Positions 31,143 to 39,190 of a DNA stretch of 49,444 nt are shown piece by piece. The DNA lies in contig ONAR01000018.1 in the NCBI GenBank assembly GCA_900315835.1, positions 1 through 49,444 on the forward strand, in the 5' to 3' direction. The DNA comes from an uncultured Prevotella sp. (GTDB lineage Bacteria > Bacteroidota > Bacteroidia > Bacteroidales > Bacteroidaceae). Numbering within the stretch: the first letter of the stretch is position 1; every line of letters begins with the position of its first letter. The notes below the pieces were generated by a model, which worked only from the letters and a program-made list of their open reading frames with translations, made no database searches and was not told the origin of the DNA. The position numbers were made by a program, and so were the translations under genes.

Positions 31143-32027
31143 TTATTGCAGCCGGTATTGCTGCGGTGTGCAGCCGAGGTGCTTCTTGATGAACTTGCAG
31201 AAGGTGGGGTAGCTCTCGAAGCGGAAGGCGTCGGCGATGTCTTTCATCGGCCGGTCGGTATAGCGCAGCTCCATCTTCAGTCGCTCCACGGCGTGCGCGG
31301 TGATGACGTCGAGCGCAGGGCGCCCAGCGTAGAGCTTCGTAATCTTCGACAGATACTTTGGCGTGATGAACAGCTTGTCGGCGAAGTAGTTCACCGTGCG
31401 CTCGCGTCCGTCGGTCTTGCTGAGCAGCGCCATGAACTGCTTATAGAGGTGCTCGGTGCGGTAATGAACCGAGCCGTCGCCGTTGGTCTCGTCGTTGCCT
31501 GCAGGGATGTGCAGGTCGTTGATGACGTCGAAGAGCATCGACGCGAAGAGATGGTAGACCAGCTCATCGTGGTAGAGGTCGTTCGACGCATTACGGTAGC
31601 GCAGGATGTTCAGGAACGTGTTGACGCGGTTGTTGGTGTAGCGCTCGTCGTTGTTGATGACGGCCTTCTGGCCAAAAGCCTTGATGACCTTCATCACCCT
31701 TCCGCTGCCCGTGAGCATGCGCACGAGAATCTCCATGGAATAGCCAATCAGCACCGCCGAAGCCGTTGACGGCAGTTCAATGTCGTCGAGCATCGTGTTA
31801 GGCGGACTGACGAGGCAGTTGCCTGCTGCGATGGTCAGCGGACGGTCGTTGACCTTCAGATTGACCTCACCCTCCACACAGAACAGGAATGTCAGACCGT
31901 TGACCATCATGCCCCGGCACAGCGCCTTGTAGTCCTTCAATGGCGAGAGGACGAAAAAGGAGTTGTCGGCATACACCGCCGGATGCTCCAAGGCCATGAA
32001 ATCTGCTATCCGATAAGTTTTGTCCAT
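31143..32027 (-). CDS. AraC-family transcriptional regulator
   Basis: Encodes 294 residues. The N-terminal cupin-like sensing domain (about 20-110; LTFLFCVEGEVNLKVNDRPL, SPPNTMLDD) is followed by a helical linker. The C-terminal double HTH (about 195-294) has YFADKLFITPKYLSKITK and the family signature IADAFRFESYPTFCKFIKKH. The start at 32027 (MDKTYRIADF) follows the -7 box at 32046. The frame is open upstream to 32075, but that part lies over the promoter. Its target genes are not evident. Neighbours are the acyltransferase and the NagB-PIG-L fusion, each with its own transcription signals. Confidence 0.88.
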   Translation of the reverse strand: MDKTYRIADFMALEHPAVYADNSFFVLSPLKDYKALCRGMMVNGLTFLFCVEGEVNLKVNDRPLTIAAGNCLVSPPNTMLDDIELPSTASAVLIGYSMEILVRMLTGSGRVMKVIKAFGQKAVINNDERYTNNRVNTFLNILRYRNASNDLYHDELVYHLFASMLFDVINDLHIPAGNDETNGDGSVHYRTEHLYKQFMALLSKTDGRERTVNYFADKLFITPKYLSKITKLYAGRPALDVITAHAVERLKMELRYTDRPMKDIADAFRFESYPTFCKFIKKHLGCTPQQYRLQ

Positions 32028-32045
32028 AATGTGGCAAAGATTGTA

Positions 32046-32076
32046 CAAAGATAGCAAAAACAAAGGGAATGACAAA
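32046..32076 (-). promoter_or_regulatory. Promoter of the AraC regulator
   Basis: Minus strand: -33 TTTG (32073-32076), 19-nt spacer, -7 TATCTTTG (32046-32053). The -33 element lies in the stem of the terminator of the gene upstream. Confidence 0.7.
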
Positions 32077-32104
32077 GAAAACAGCCTATTTCTTTGTCAT
32101 TCCC
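32065..32104 (-). terminator. Terminator of the NagB-PIG-L gene
   Basis: Perfect 16-bp stem GGGAATGACAAAGAAA/TTTCTTTGTCATTCCC with an 8-nt loop. On the minus strand it is followed by TTTGTTTTTG. It is about 90 nt after the stop codon at 32195. Confidence 0.82.
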
Positions 32105-32144
32105 GATTGCAGCTCTTTGGCTTGCCGAATGAAGACGTACCGGC

Positions 32145-32178
32145 GGCTGGTGGCCGGCACAAGGCCGGCCACTACACC
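32145..32178 (-). repeat. REP-like palindrome, copy 6
   Basis: CGGCTGGTGGCCGGCAC, then AAGGCCGGCCACTACACC. Same family as the copies at 3721 and 49297. It is located between the NagB-PIG-L stop codon and its terminator. Confidence 0.8.
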
Positions 32179-32194
32179 AATACCAATGGGTGAA

Positions 32195-34189
32195 TTACAG
32201 GGGCTTGTACTCCCAGAAAGCCTCCATGGCCTCGTAGGAAGCCAGGCCGAGGTCCTGATACATCTTTGCCGTGGCGTGGTTGCGGTCCTCGGCGCGCTGC
32301 CAGAACAGACGCTCGTCGTTGCCCAGGTAAGGTGCACTTTCCATCTGTGAACTGTGCTTCAGGATGGCGTTGCGCTTTGAACGGAGTTCCTCAGGGCTCA
32401 TCGGCACGCACATCTCAATGTTCTCGATTGGCCACTCAGCCCATGCGCCGCGATACATCCAGAACTTGCAGTCCTTGAGCCACTCGGCACCGGCCTTCTT
32501 CTCAAGGTCGACGGCGGCCAGTACGGCGTTGGTGCACTTGCGGTGAGTGCCGTGAGGGTCGGCCAGGTCACCGGCCATGAACACCTCGTGCGGCTTGACG
32601 GTCTTGAGCACGTTGCGCACAATCTCGACATCCTTCTCGGTCATCGGCAGCTTCTCCACCTTACCGCTCTCGTAGAACGGGAGGTCGAGGAAGTGAACAT
32701 GGTCGAGCGGTATCTTGTTGTAGGTGCAGGCCGTGCGTGCCTCACCACGACGAATCAGACCCTTGATGGTGCGCACCTCGATGGTATCCATGTCGCCGTC
32801 CTTCTTCTGAGCCAGGAAAGCCTTGATATCCTTGTACATCTTCTTGATGACCTCATCCTTGTCGTTGATAAACAACTGGTTGAAGCCATTGACGAAGTGC
32901 ATGAAGCGAGTCACCTCCTCGTCGTTGACGGCGATGTCGCCCGATGTCTCGTAGCAGATATGCACGTCGTGACCCTGGTTGACGAGGCGCTGGATGGTTC
33001 CGCCCATCGAGATGACATCGTCGTCAGGGTGCGGTGAGAACACGATGACACGCTTCGGGAACGGTTTGGCGCGCTCCGGACGATAGGTGTCGTCGGCATT
33101 GGGCTTGCCGCCGGGCCATCCGGTGATGGTGTGCTGCAGGTCGTTGAAAATCTTGATGTTGGCGTTGTAGGCCGAGCCGTAGAGGGCGAGCAGTTCGCTC
33201 AGTCCATGGTCGTTGTAGTCCTTGTTGGTGAGCTTCAGGATAGGCTTGTGGGTGACGCCGCAAAGCCATACGAGGGCCGAACGCACGAGCTTGTCGTTCC
33301 AGTCGCAGGTGGTGACGAGCCAAGGATGCTTGATGCGCGTGAGCTCAGAGGCGGCACCGAGGTCGATTACCATGTCGGCATTGCTGTGGGTCTGCAGGAA
33401 CGAGGCGGGAACGGCATCGCTCACCTTATCCTCAACGGCCGACTTGACGATGCTGGCCTTCTCCTCACCCCAGGCCACGACATACACTTTCTTGGCCTTG
33501 AGGATGGTGCCCATACCCATGGTCAGGCAGCATGGCGGCACCTGCTCGCCATTGGCGAAGCTGTTGGTCATCTCCTCGCGGGAGAGGTTGTCGACGAGGA
33601 TGATGCGGGTGCTGGAAGCGAGACTTGAACCCGGCTCGTTGACGGCGATGTTGCCGTTGCGGCCAATGCCGAAGAGCGCGATGTCAAGACCGCCGAAGGT
33701 CTGGATGCGCTGCTCGAAGAGGCGGCAATAGTCGTTGACGGCCTCCTGAGAGATGGTGCCGTCGAGCGAGAACACGTTCTGCGGCTCCACATCCACTTGG
33801 TCGAGGAAGCGTTGCTTCAACTGTGCCAGACTGCTGATCTTGCTGCCCTTGGACAGGGGGAAGTACTCATAGCCGTTGAACACGACCATGCTCTTGAAGC
33901 TCAGGCCGTTCTCCTTGTGGCGACGCACCAGCTCCTCGTAAATCGGGGTCAGGCTGGTACCCGTGCCAAGGGCTACGGTGAGGAACTTGCCCTCTTCCTG
34001 CTTAGCCTTCAGTGCACGCTCAATGCCGTCGGCAATGTGCTTTGCACCGTCTTCAATAGAGGCGAAGATGTCGGTGTTCACCTTCTCCATACGCGTGAGC
34101 TCAATGCGGTCGACAGCCGTCTTGGGCTGATAGAACTCCTTCGATACCCGGTTGAGTACGATCTTCGAGGTTAAATTCAAATCTACCAT
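32195..34189 (-). CDS. Glucosamine-6-phosphate deaminase-like / PIG-L deacetylase fusion
   Basis: Encodes 664 residues. The N-terminal part (about 1-290) is NagB-like, with the phosphosugar-binding GTGTSLTPIYEEL and the active-site segment GIGRNGNIAVNEPGSS at 175-190. In E. coli NagB this segment is VGNDGHIAFNEPAS, where Asp141 and His143 act in ring opening and proton transfer. Here they are Asn178 and Asn180, while the Glu148 equivalent is kept (Glu185). The C-terminal part (about 380-640) is a PIG-L/LmbE zinc deacetylase, with SPHPDDD at 385-391 and a later HGTHRKC. PIG-L enzymes remove N-acetyl groups from GlcNAc-type sugars. Such fusions are known in Bacteroidetes, annotated as NagB. Whether the deaminase half is active is doubtful from these residues. 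Confidence 0.85.
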   Translation of the reverse strand: MVDLNLTSKIVLNRVSKEFYQPKTAVDRIELTRMEKVNTDIFASIEDGAKHIADGIERALKAKQEEGKFLTVALGTGTSLTPIYEELVRRHKENGLSFKSMVVFNGYEYFPLSKGSKISSLAQLKQRFLDQVDVEPQNVFSLDGTISQEAVNDYCRLFEQRIQTFGGLDIALFGIGRNGNIAVNEPGSSLASSTRIILVDNLSREEMTNSFANGEQVPPCCLTMGMGTILKAKKVYVVAWGEEKASIVKSAVEDKVSDAVPASFLQTHSNADMVIDLGAASELTRIKHPWLVTTCDWNDKLVRSALVWLCGVTHKPILKLTNKDYNDHGLSELLALYGSAYNANIKIFNDLQHTITGWPGGKPNADDTYRPERAKPFPKRVIVFSPHPDDDVISMGGTIQRLVNQGHDVHICYETSGDIAVNDEEVTRFMHFVNGFNQLFINDKDEVIKKMYKDIKAFLAQKKDGDMDTIEVRTIKGLIRRGEARTACTYNKIPLDHVHFLDLPFYESGKVEKLPMTEKDVEIVRNVLKTVKPHEVFMAGDLADPHGTHRKCTNAVLAAVDLEKKAGAEWLKDCKFWMYRGAWAEWPIENIEMCVPMSPEELRSKRNAILKHSSQMESAPYLGNDERLFWQRAEDRNHATAKMYQDLGLASYEAMEAFWEYKPL

Positions 34190-34387
34190 GATGATATCTA
34201 ACAGTTAATTTATTGTTTTACGGATTGGATTGCGGACTCTTTCGATTCCGGTTGCAAAGGAAAGCAATATTTATCAGATTAAAGGTGAATATATTTACCT
34301 TAATAATGTCAATATTGCGCTATATGACCAAAATCACCATTTTGTAGTCCAAAAAGTGCAATAAAACTATTCTTCAATGACAATGCC

Positions 34388-34424
34388 TTTGCAACCGGGT
34401 TGCAAAAATATTGCCCTAACTTTG
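34388..34424 (+). promoter_or_regulatory. P-type ATPase promoter with 19-bp palindromic operator candidate
   Basis: The palindrome TTTGCAACC-G-GGTTGCAAA (34388-34406) is perfect, with a 7-1-7 core like Fur-family boxes. It covers the expected -33 position of the -7 box TAACTTTG at 34417-34424. The ATG follows at 34451. This arrangement fits repression by a metal-sensing regulator; the regulator itself is not in the window. Confidence 0.65.
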
Positions 34425-34450
34425 CAGCAGAATTCAAAACAAGTAAGCAG

Positions 34451-36346
34451 ATGAACAAGAAACTATTGATTCGCATCTTCACCACTGCCATGCTGCTGAT
34501 GTGCGCCTGGCTGGTCACCAAACATGTTGCCATGCCCCTGTGGGCGCAGCTGTGCGTGTATCTCATACCTTATTTATTAATAAGCTACGACGTGCTGATG
34601 GAGGCCATCGAGGAAGGCATCAAGGAGGCTAACCCGTTCAACGAGGATTTCCTGATGTGTGTGGCCACGATTGGTGCGCTGTGCATCGGTTTCCTGCCTG
34701 GAGCCGAACCGCAGTTCCCCGAGGCGGTATTCGTGATGCTGTTCTTCCAGGTCGGCGAGTTCTTCGAGGACTATGCCGAGGACAAGAGCCGCAAATCCAT
34801 CTCTGAGATGATGGACATCCGCCCCGACACGGCCAACGTGGAGCGCAACGGCCAGGTGACGGTGGTCAGTCCCGCCTCCGTGCAGGTGGGCGAGACGGTC
34901 GTCGTGAAGCCCGGCGAGAAGATTCCGATGGATGGTACGGTCATCGGCGGCCGCTCGAGCCTCAACACCGTGGCGCTGACCGGTGAGAGCATGCCGCGTG
35001 AGGTCGGCGTGGGCAGTGAGGTCATCTCGGGCTGCATCAACATCTCCGGCGCACTGAAGATGAGGGTAGACAAGACCTTCGGCGAGTCGACGGCATCGAA
35101 GATTATCCAACTTGTTGAGGCCTCGGGGGAGAATAAGTCGAAGAGCGAGACGTTCATCCGTCGTTTCGCCCGCGTCTATACGCCCATCGTGGTGTTTCTC
35201 GCCCTCGGCTTTGCCTTCATTCCGCCATTGTTCTACAGCAGTTACGAGGCCGGTCTGGCGACATGGGCTTACCGTGCGCTGAGCTTCCTGGTGGTGAGCT
35301 GTCCGTGCGCACTGGTCATCTCGGTGCCACTGAGCTTCTTCGGCGGCATTGGTGGCGCCTCGCGTAAGGGCATCCTCATCAAGGGCGGCAACTATATGGA
35401 TACGCTCAACAAGCTGTCGACGGTGGTCTTCGACAAGACAGGTACGCTGACGCGTGGAGTATTCAAGGTGCAGGCTGTTCATAAGGCGCCGATGAGCGAG
35501 GAGGATCTGCTCCACCTCGCCGCCCACGTGGAACGCTATTCCACCCATCCCATCGCCATCGCCCTGCGTCAAGCTTATCCCAACGAGACCGACGGCTGCA
35601 AGGTGGAAGACGTGGAGGAGATTGCCGGACAGGGCGTCAGGGCTACGGTCAATGGCCGCCGTGTGAGCGTGGGCAACGAGAAGATGATGACAGCCGAGGG
35701 CGCCACCGTCGAGGAGTGTCCGCTGTGTAAGGCGCATGCGGGTACCGTCATCCACGTGGCGGTGGAAGGGCGATACGTGGGGCATATCGTCATTGCCGAC
35801 CAGATGAAGGACGATGCCGCCACCGCCATCGAACAACTGAAGAAGGCCGGCGTGAGGCAGACGGTGATGCTCACCGGCGACAAGGAGAGCGTGGCTGCGG
35901 CCGTTGCCAACCAACTGGGCATCGACGAATACCACGCTGGACTGCTGCCCGCCGACAAGGTGAGTCATGTGGAGGCATTGCTGCAGCAAAAGCCGCAGGG
36001 TACGACGCTGGCCTTCGTCGGCGACGGCATCAATGATGCGCCGGTGCTGGCCCGCGCCGACGTGGGCATCGCCATGGGTGCCCTGGGCAGCGACGCGGCA
36101 ATAGAGGCCGCCGATGTGGTGCTGATGGACGACAAACCGTCGAAGATTGCCACTGCCATCCGCATCGCCCGCAAGACAATTGGCAACGCCCGGCAGAACG
36201 CCGTGTTTGCCATCGCCGTGAAGGTGCTGATCCTCGTGCTCGTGGCTACGGGCTTGCTGGGCAACCTCGCCATGCCCGTGGCCGTGTTCGGCGACGTCGG
36301 TGTGATGGTGCTCTGCGTGCTCAATGCCATGCGGACGCTGAGATAG
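34451..36346 (+). CDS. zntA: Zn/Cd/Pb-type P1B ATPase (ZntA/CadA family)
   Basis: Encodes 631 residues. The A-domain has LTGESMPRE. The metal-site motif SCPCALV has Cys284-Pro-Cys286, the phosphorylation site is Asp328 in DKTGTLT, the HP motif is STHPIAIAL, and the hinge is GDGINDAP. In the last helices, a Lys (AIAVKVLILV) and Asp (AVFGDVGVMVL) match the P1B-2 Zn/Cd signature. There is no N-terminal HMA metal-binding domain, which makes it shorter than typical ZntA (about 730). The start is the ATG at 34451 after the promoter. It exports soft divalent cations from the cytoplasm. A pair of Cys in EECPLCKAH inside the N-domain could bind metal and is unusual. Confidence 0.92.
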   Translation: MNKKLLIRIFTTAMLLMCAWLVTKHVAMPLWAQLCVYLIPYLLISYDVLMEAIEEGIKEANPFNEDFLMCVATIGALCIGFLPGAEPQFPEAVFVMLFFQVGEFFEDYAEDKSRKSISEMMDIRPDTANVERNGQVTVVSPASVQVGETVVVKPGEKIPMDGTVIGGRSSLNTVALTGESMPREVGVGSEVISGCINISGALKMRVDKTFGESTASKIIQLVEASGENKSKSETFIRRFARVYTPIVVFLALGFAFIPPLFYSSYEAGLATWAYRALSFLVVSCPCALVISVPLSFFGGIGGASRKGILIKGGNYMDTLNKLSTVVFDKTGTLTRGVFKVQAVHKAPMSEEDLLHLAAHVERYSTHPIAIALRQAYPNETDGCKVEDVEEIAGQGVRATVNGRRVSVGNEKMMTAEGATVEECPLCKAHAGTVIHVAVEGRYVGHIVIADQMKDDAATAIEQLKKAGVRQTVMLTGDKESVAAAVANQLGIDEYHAGLLPADKVSHVEALLQQKPQGTTLAFVGDGINDAPVLARADVGIAMGALGSDAAIEAADVVLMDDKPSKIATAIRIARKTIGNARQNAVFAIAVKVLILVLVATGLLGNLAMPVAVFGDVGVMVLCVLNAMRTLR

Positions 36347-36385
36347 CAGCTCCATTCACTGTGTAAAGCGGCATAGCTCTTTGAT

Positions 36386-36415
36386 TTCCCCTCCCCCTCT
36401 GCGAGGGTAGGGGAA
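36386..36415. terminator. Bidirectional hairpin between zntA and comM
   Basis: Imperfect C-rich/G-rich hairpin TTCCCCTCCCCCTC-TGC-GAGGGTAGGGGAA, followed on the plus strand by GGGCCTTTTACC. It lies between two convergent genes. Confidence 0.65.
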
Positions 36416-36422
36416 GGGCCTT

Positions 36423-37964
36423 TTACCGCTCCGCCCAGTCGCCGCGGTCGAGCTGGCGGTAGCCGATGGCCTCAGCCAGATGGACGGGGAGGACGCGGTC
36501 GGAGGCGGCGAGGTCGGCGATGGTGCGCGCCACCTTCAGGATGCGGCTGTAGGCGCGGGCCGACAACGACAGCCGCTCCATAGCGCTGCGCAACAGCTCA
36601 AGACCCTCATTGTCGGGCTCCGCATACTGATGAATCATGCGCTCAGTCATCTGGGCATTGCAATGGATGCCCGGCACATCCTTGAAGCGCGCCGTCTGAA
36701 TGGCGCGGGCGGCGATGACGCGCTCGCGGATTTTCGCCGACGGTTCACCCTGTGCCCTGCGGCTCAGTTCATTAAAGGGGATTGCGGCAATTTCGCACTG
36801 GATGTCAATGCGGTCAAGCAACGGACCCGAGATTTTGTTCAAGTAGCGCTGTATCTGCCCCGGCGTACACACGCAGGTGTGGGTGGGGTCACCGTAATAG
36901 CCGCAGGGACAAGGGTTCATCGAGGCGACGAACATAAACGACGACGGAAAGGTGACCGAGTATTTCGACCGACTGATGCAGATTTTCCGGTCCTCGAGCG
37001 GCTGGCGCAACACCTCGAGCGTATGCTTGTTGAACTCGGGCAGTTCGTCGAGAAACAGCACGCCATTGTGGGCCAGCGAAATCTCACCGGGCATGGGATT
37101 GTTGCCGCCGCCAACGAGGGCCACCTCGGAGATGGTGTGGTGAGGCGATCGGAACGGCCGCTGCGAGATGAGCGACGAGTCCTTAGGCAGCAGACCGGCC
37201 ACGGAATGTATCTGCGTGGTCTCGAGGCTCTCGGCCAGCGTCAGCGGCGGAAGGATAGAGGGCAGACGTTTGGCCATCATGCTCTTTCCTGATCCCGGCG
37301 GACCAATCATGATGAGGTTGTGCCCACCGGCGGCCGCCACCTCCAGCGCCCGCTTCACACTCTCCTGTCCGCGCACGTCGGCGTAGTCGAGGTCGAACTT
37401 ATACTGATGCTCGAAAAACTCTTTGCGCGTGTCTACCGTCGTCGGCGTATATTGCTTCTTCCCCGTGAGCAGGTTGATGACATCGACAAGGTTGTCCATG
37501 CCATAGACCTCGAGTTTATTGACGATGGCGGCCTCGCGCACGTTCTGTTTCGGTACGATGAGGCCCTTGAAATGCTCGGCGCGGGCCTCGATGGCGATGG
37601 GCAGCACACCCTTGGCCGGCTGCAGGGTACCGTCGAGGCTCAGCTCACCCACGAGCATGTAGCTGTCGAGTGCATCGGCGGCTATCTGGCCGTCGGCGGC
37701 GAGGATGGCGATGGCCAGCGGCAGGTCGAAGCTGCTGCCCTCCTTTCTCAGGTCGGCAGGCGCCATGTTGACGGTCACGTCGGCATTGGGGAAATGCAAT
37801 CCATTAACGCCAAAGGCCGAGGCGATGCGGTCGCGACCCTCACGCACGGCTTCGTCGCCGAGACCGGTAAAATGGTAGGCTACGCCTGGCACCGTGTTCA
37901 CCTCAATGGTGACGCGGGTGACCTCAAGGCCGTTGACGGCAGCGGAATAGGTTTTTACAAGCAT
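36423..37964 (-). CDS. comM: YifB/ComM-family Mg-chelatase-like AAA+ ATPase
   Basis: Encodes 513 residues. The N-terminal Lon-protease-like (ChlI) domain (1-170) begins MLVKTYSAAVNGLEVTRVTI. A Mg-chelatase AAA+ module follows with Walker A GPPGSGKS, Walker B VLFLDELPEF, and the family zinc-type cysteines in MNPCPCGYYGDPTHTCVC. The C-terminal helical lid has RLSLSARAYSRILKVARTIADL. ComM is a hexameric helicase that aids branch migration of incoming DNA during natural transformation. Full-length and apparently intact. It is same-strand with the lipoprotein gene upstream, 97 bp away. Confidence 0.92.
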   Translation of the reverse strand: MLVKTYSAAVNGLEVTRVTIEVNTVPGVAYHFTGLGDEAVREGRDRIASAFGVNGLHFPNADVTVNMAPADLRKEGSSFDLPLAIAILAADGQIAADALDSYMLVGELSLDGTLQPAKGVLPIAIEARAEHFKGLIVPKQNVREAAIVNKLEVYGMDNLVDVINLLTGKKQYTPTTVDTRKEFFEHQYKFDLDYADVRGQESVKRALEVAAAGGHNLIMIGPPGSGKSMMAKRLPSILPPLTLAESLETTQIHSVAGLLPKDSSLISQRPFRSPHHTISEVALVGGGNNPMPGEISLAHNGVLFLDELPEFNKHTLEVLRQPLEDRKICISRSKYSVTFPSSFMFVASMNPCPCGYYGDPTHTCVCTPGQIQRYLNKISGPLLDRIDIQCEIAAIPFNELSRRAQGEPSAKIRERVIAARAIQTARFKDVPGIHCNAQMTERMIHQYAEPDNEGLELLRSAMERLSLSARAYSRILKVARTIADLAASDRVLPVHLAEAIGYRQLDRGDWAER

Positions 37965-37992
37965 TGGCTTAATCAGGTTTACGGCTTGCCGC

Positions 37993-38088
37993 TTTACAGA
38001 CTCGTCATCTTCTGCGGCAAACGTTCGTTATAGACTTGTCGTCATCTGCGGCAAGCATTCGTTAAAGACTCGTCGCTTTCTGCGACAG
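37993..38088 (-). repeat. Three tandem 34-bp units copying the 3' end of the lipoprotein gene
   Basis: On the minus strand the gene's last codons (CTGTCGCAGAAAGCGACGAG, then TCTTTAA) are followed by two diverged copies starting TTGCCGCAGATGACGACAAG and TTGCCGCAGAAGATGACGAG. Each ends in TAA. They read LSQKATSL, LPQMTTSL and LPQKMTSL, each with its own stop. Confidence 0.75.
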
Positions 38089-39081
38089 CTCCATTCTCGG
38101 TACGTCGCGCGCTACGATGCGCCCGTTCTTTACAATCATATTGCCCGGCACTATGAGCAGGCCCAATTGCTGCAGCGCTTTGGTCTCGAATAGCTCACCC
38201 GTACAGACGAAGGTCCACGGCATGTCGTTCGACTTGACGTAATTCCTCACCTCCTGCTGGCTGGCATCAACCGAGATGGCGACCACGCGGAAGTCCTTGC
38301 CGCTGCTGGTCTGTTCGGCGCGCAACTGCCGCATCATGTCGGTGCTGTTATAGTTCCACGTTGCCCAGACGAGGATGACGGTGACGCCACTTGACAGACT
38401 GGCTGAGGTGACCTGATGGCCGTTGATGTCGGTCAGCGAGAAGTTGGGCAGCGGCTTCTCCACACCGGTGGCTGCAAGCGCCTTGACCTGCTGCTCAAGG
38501 CGACCGAGCTGGTTGTTGTTGGTTTGCTTGGCGCGCATGATGGCGATGAGCTTGGCCGCCTGATCGTAGTCGGGAATGGGTGCGGTGACGAAGTACTGGC
38601 GCACGAGGTAAAGGCCGATGGGCGACTCAGGATGGTCGGCGATGAACTGCGCCGCATACTGCTTGATCTCGGGTGGTGAGGCGTTGGCAATGCGCTCGCG
38701 GAACGACGACATGAGTTCATTGGTCTTCGTACCCTTGATCTTCAAGGCCTTCAGGTGCGACGCGTCCCCCTTGATGGTGACGGTCTTGCCCGGTTCGGCG
38801 AAGATAGGTATCTGGGAGAAGTTGGGGAAGATGATGGTCAGCGTCATGGCGCGCTCGCATGGCATCTCAAAGGCGAAGCGGCCGCCCTCGACCTTGATGG
38901 TGTCGAAGCCGTTGATGTCGCCGTCGGTGCTATAGACGTAGAACTCACCGCTGTTCATCTGCAGCAGGCGGCCCTCAATCTTGAAGTGATGACCGTCCTC
39001 GCCACACGACGCCAGCAGGAGTAGCGCCAACAGCGCCATGAGACTTACGGAGCCTTTGCGTAAGGATGAAAGAAAAGACAT
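38062..39081 (-). CDS. DUF4369 / thioredoxin-fold lipoprotein without CxxC
   Basis: Encodes 339 residues. The lipoprotein signal is MSFLSSLRKGSVSLMALLAL with lipobox LLASC (Cys26). A DUF4369-type beta domain (about 32-125; FKIEGRLLQMNSGEFYVYST) precedes a helical spacer. A thioredoxin/AhpC-TSA-like domain (about 210-335) starts with PLPNFSLTDINGHQVTSASL. At the place of the usual WATWCxPC site it reads WATWNYNS, so both redox cysteines are missing. The fold is otherwise kept (VVAISVDAS, LLIVPGNMIVKNGRIV). It probably has a structural or binding role instead of disulfide reduction. The gene's 3' end is the template of a small tandem duplication. Confidence 0.85.
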   Translation of the reverse strand: MSFLSSLRKGSVSLMALLALLLLASCGEDGHHFKIEGRLLQMNSGEFYVYSTDGDINGFDTIKVEGGRFAFEMPCERAMTLTIIFPNFSQIPIFAEPGKTVTIKGDASHLKALKIKGTKTNELMSSFRERIANASPPEIKQYAAQFIADHPESPIGLYLVRQYFVTAPIPDYDQAAKLIAIMRAKQTNNNQLGRLEQQVKALAATGVEKPLPNFSLTDINGHQVTSASLSSGVTVILVWATWNYNSTDMMRQLRAEQTSSGKDFRVVAISVDASQQEVRNYVKSNDMPWTFVCTGELFETKALQQLGLLIVPGNMIVKNGRIVARDVPRMELSQKATSL

Positions 39082-39111
39082 TATGAATGTGCCTTAAGAT
39101 TAAAAGCATAA

Positions 39112-39144
39112 GAGCCAAGGAGCATACTGATAGCTCCTTGGCTC
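39112..39144 (-). terminator. Terminator of the OmpA/TPR lipoprotein gene
   Basis: Perfect 12-bp stem GAGCCAAGGAGC/GCTCCTTGGCTC with a 9-nt loop, followed on the minus strand by TTATGCTTTTAATC. It lies 46 nt after the stop at 39191. Confidence 0.8.
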
Positions 39145-39190
39145 CTTATAGTGTTGGTTGAAATAGCCTGCGGCTAAACCGTCGCCATGC

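Noticed and set aside
34577-36355. 592-codon minus-strand frame opposite the P-type ATPase
   Set aside because: Antisense shadow, rich in His/Gly/Asp from the reverse of common codons; the plus strand has all P-type motifs.
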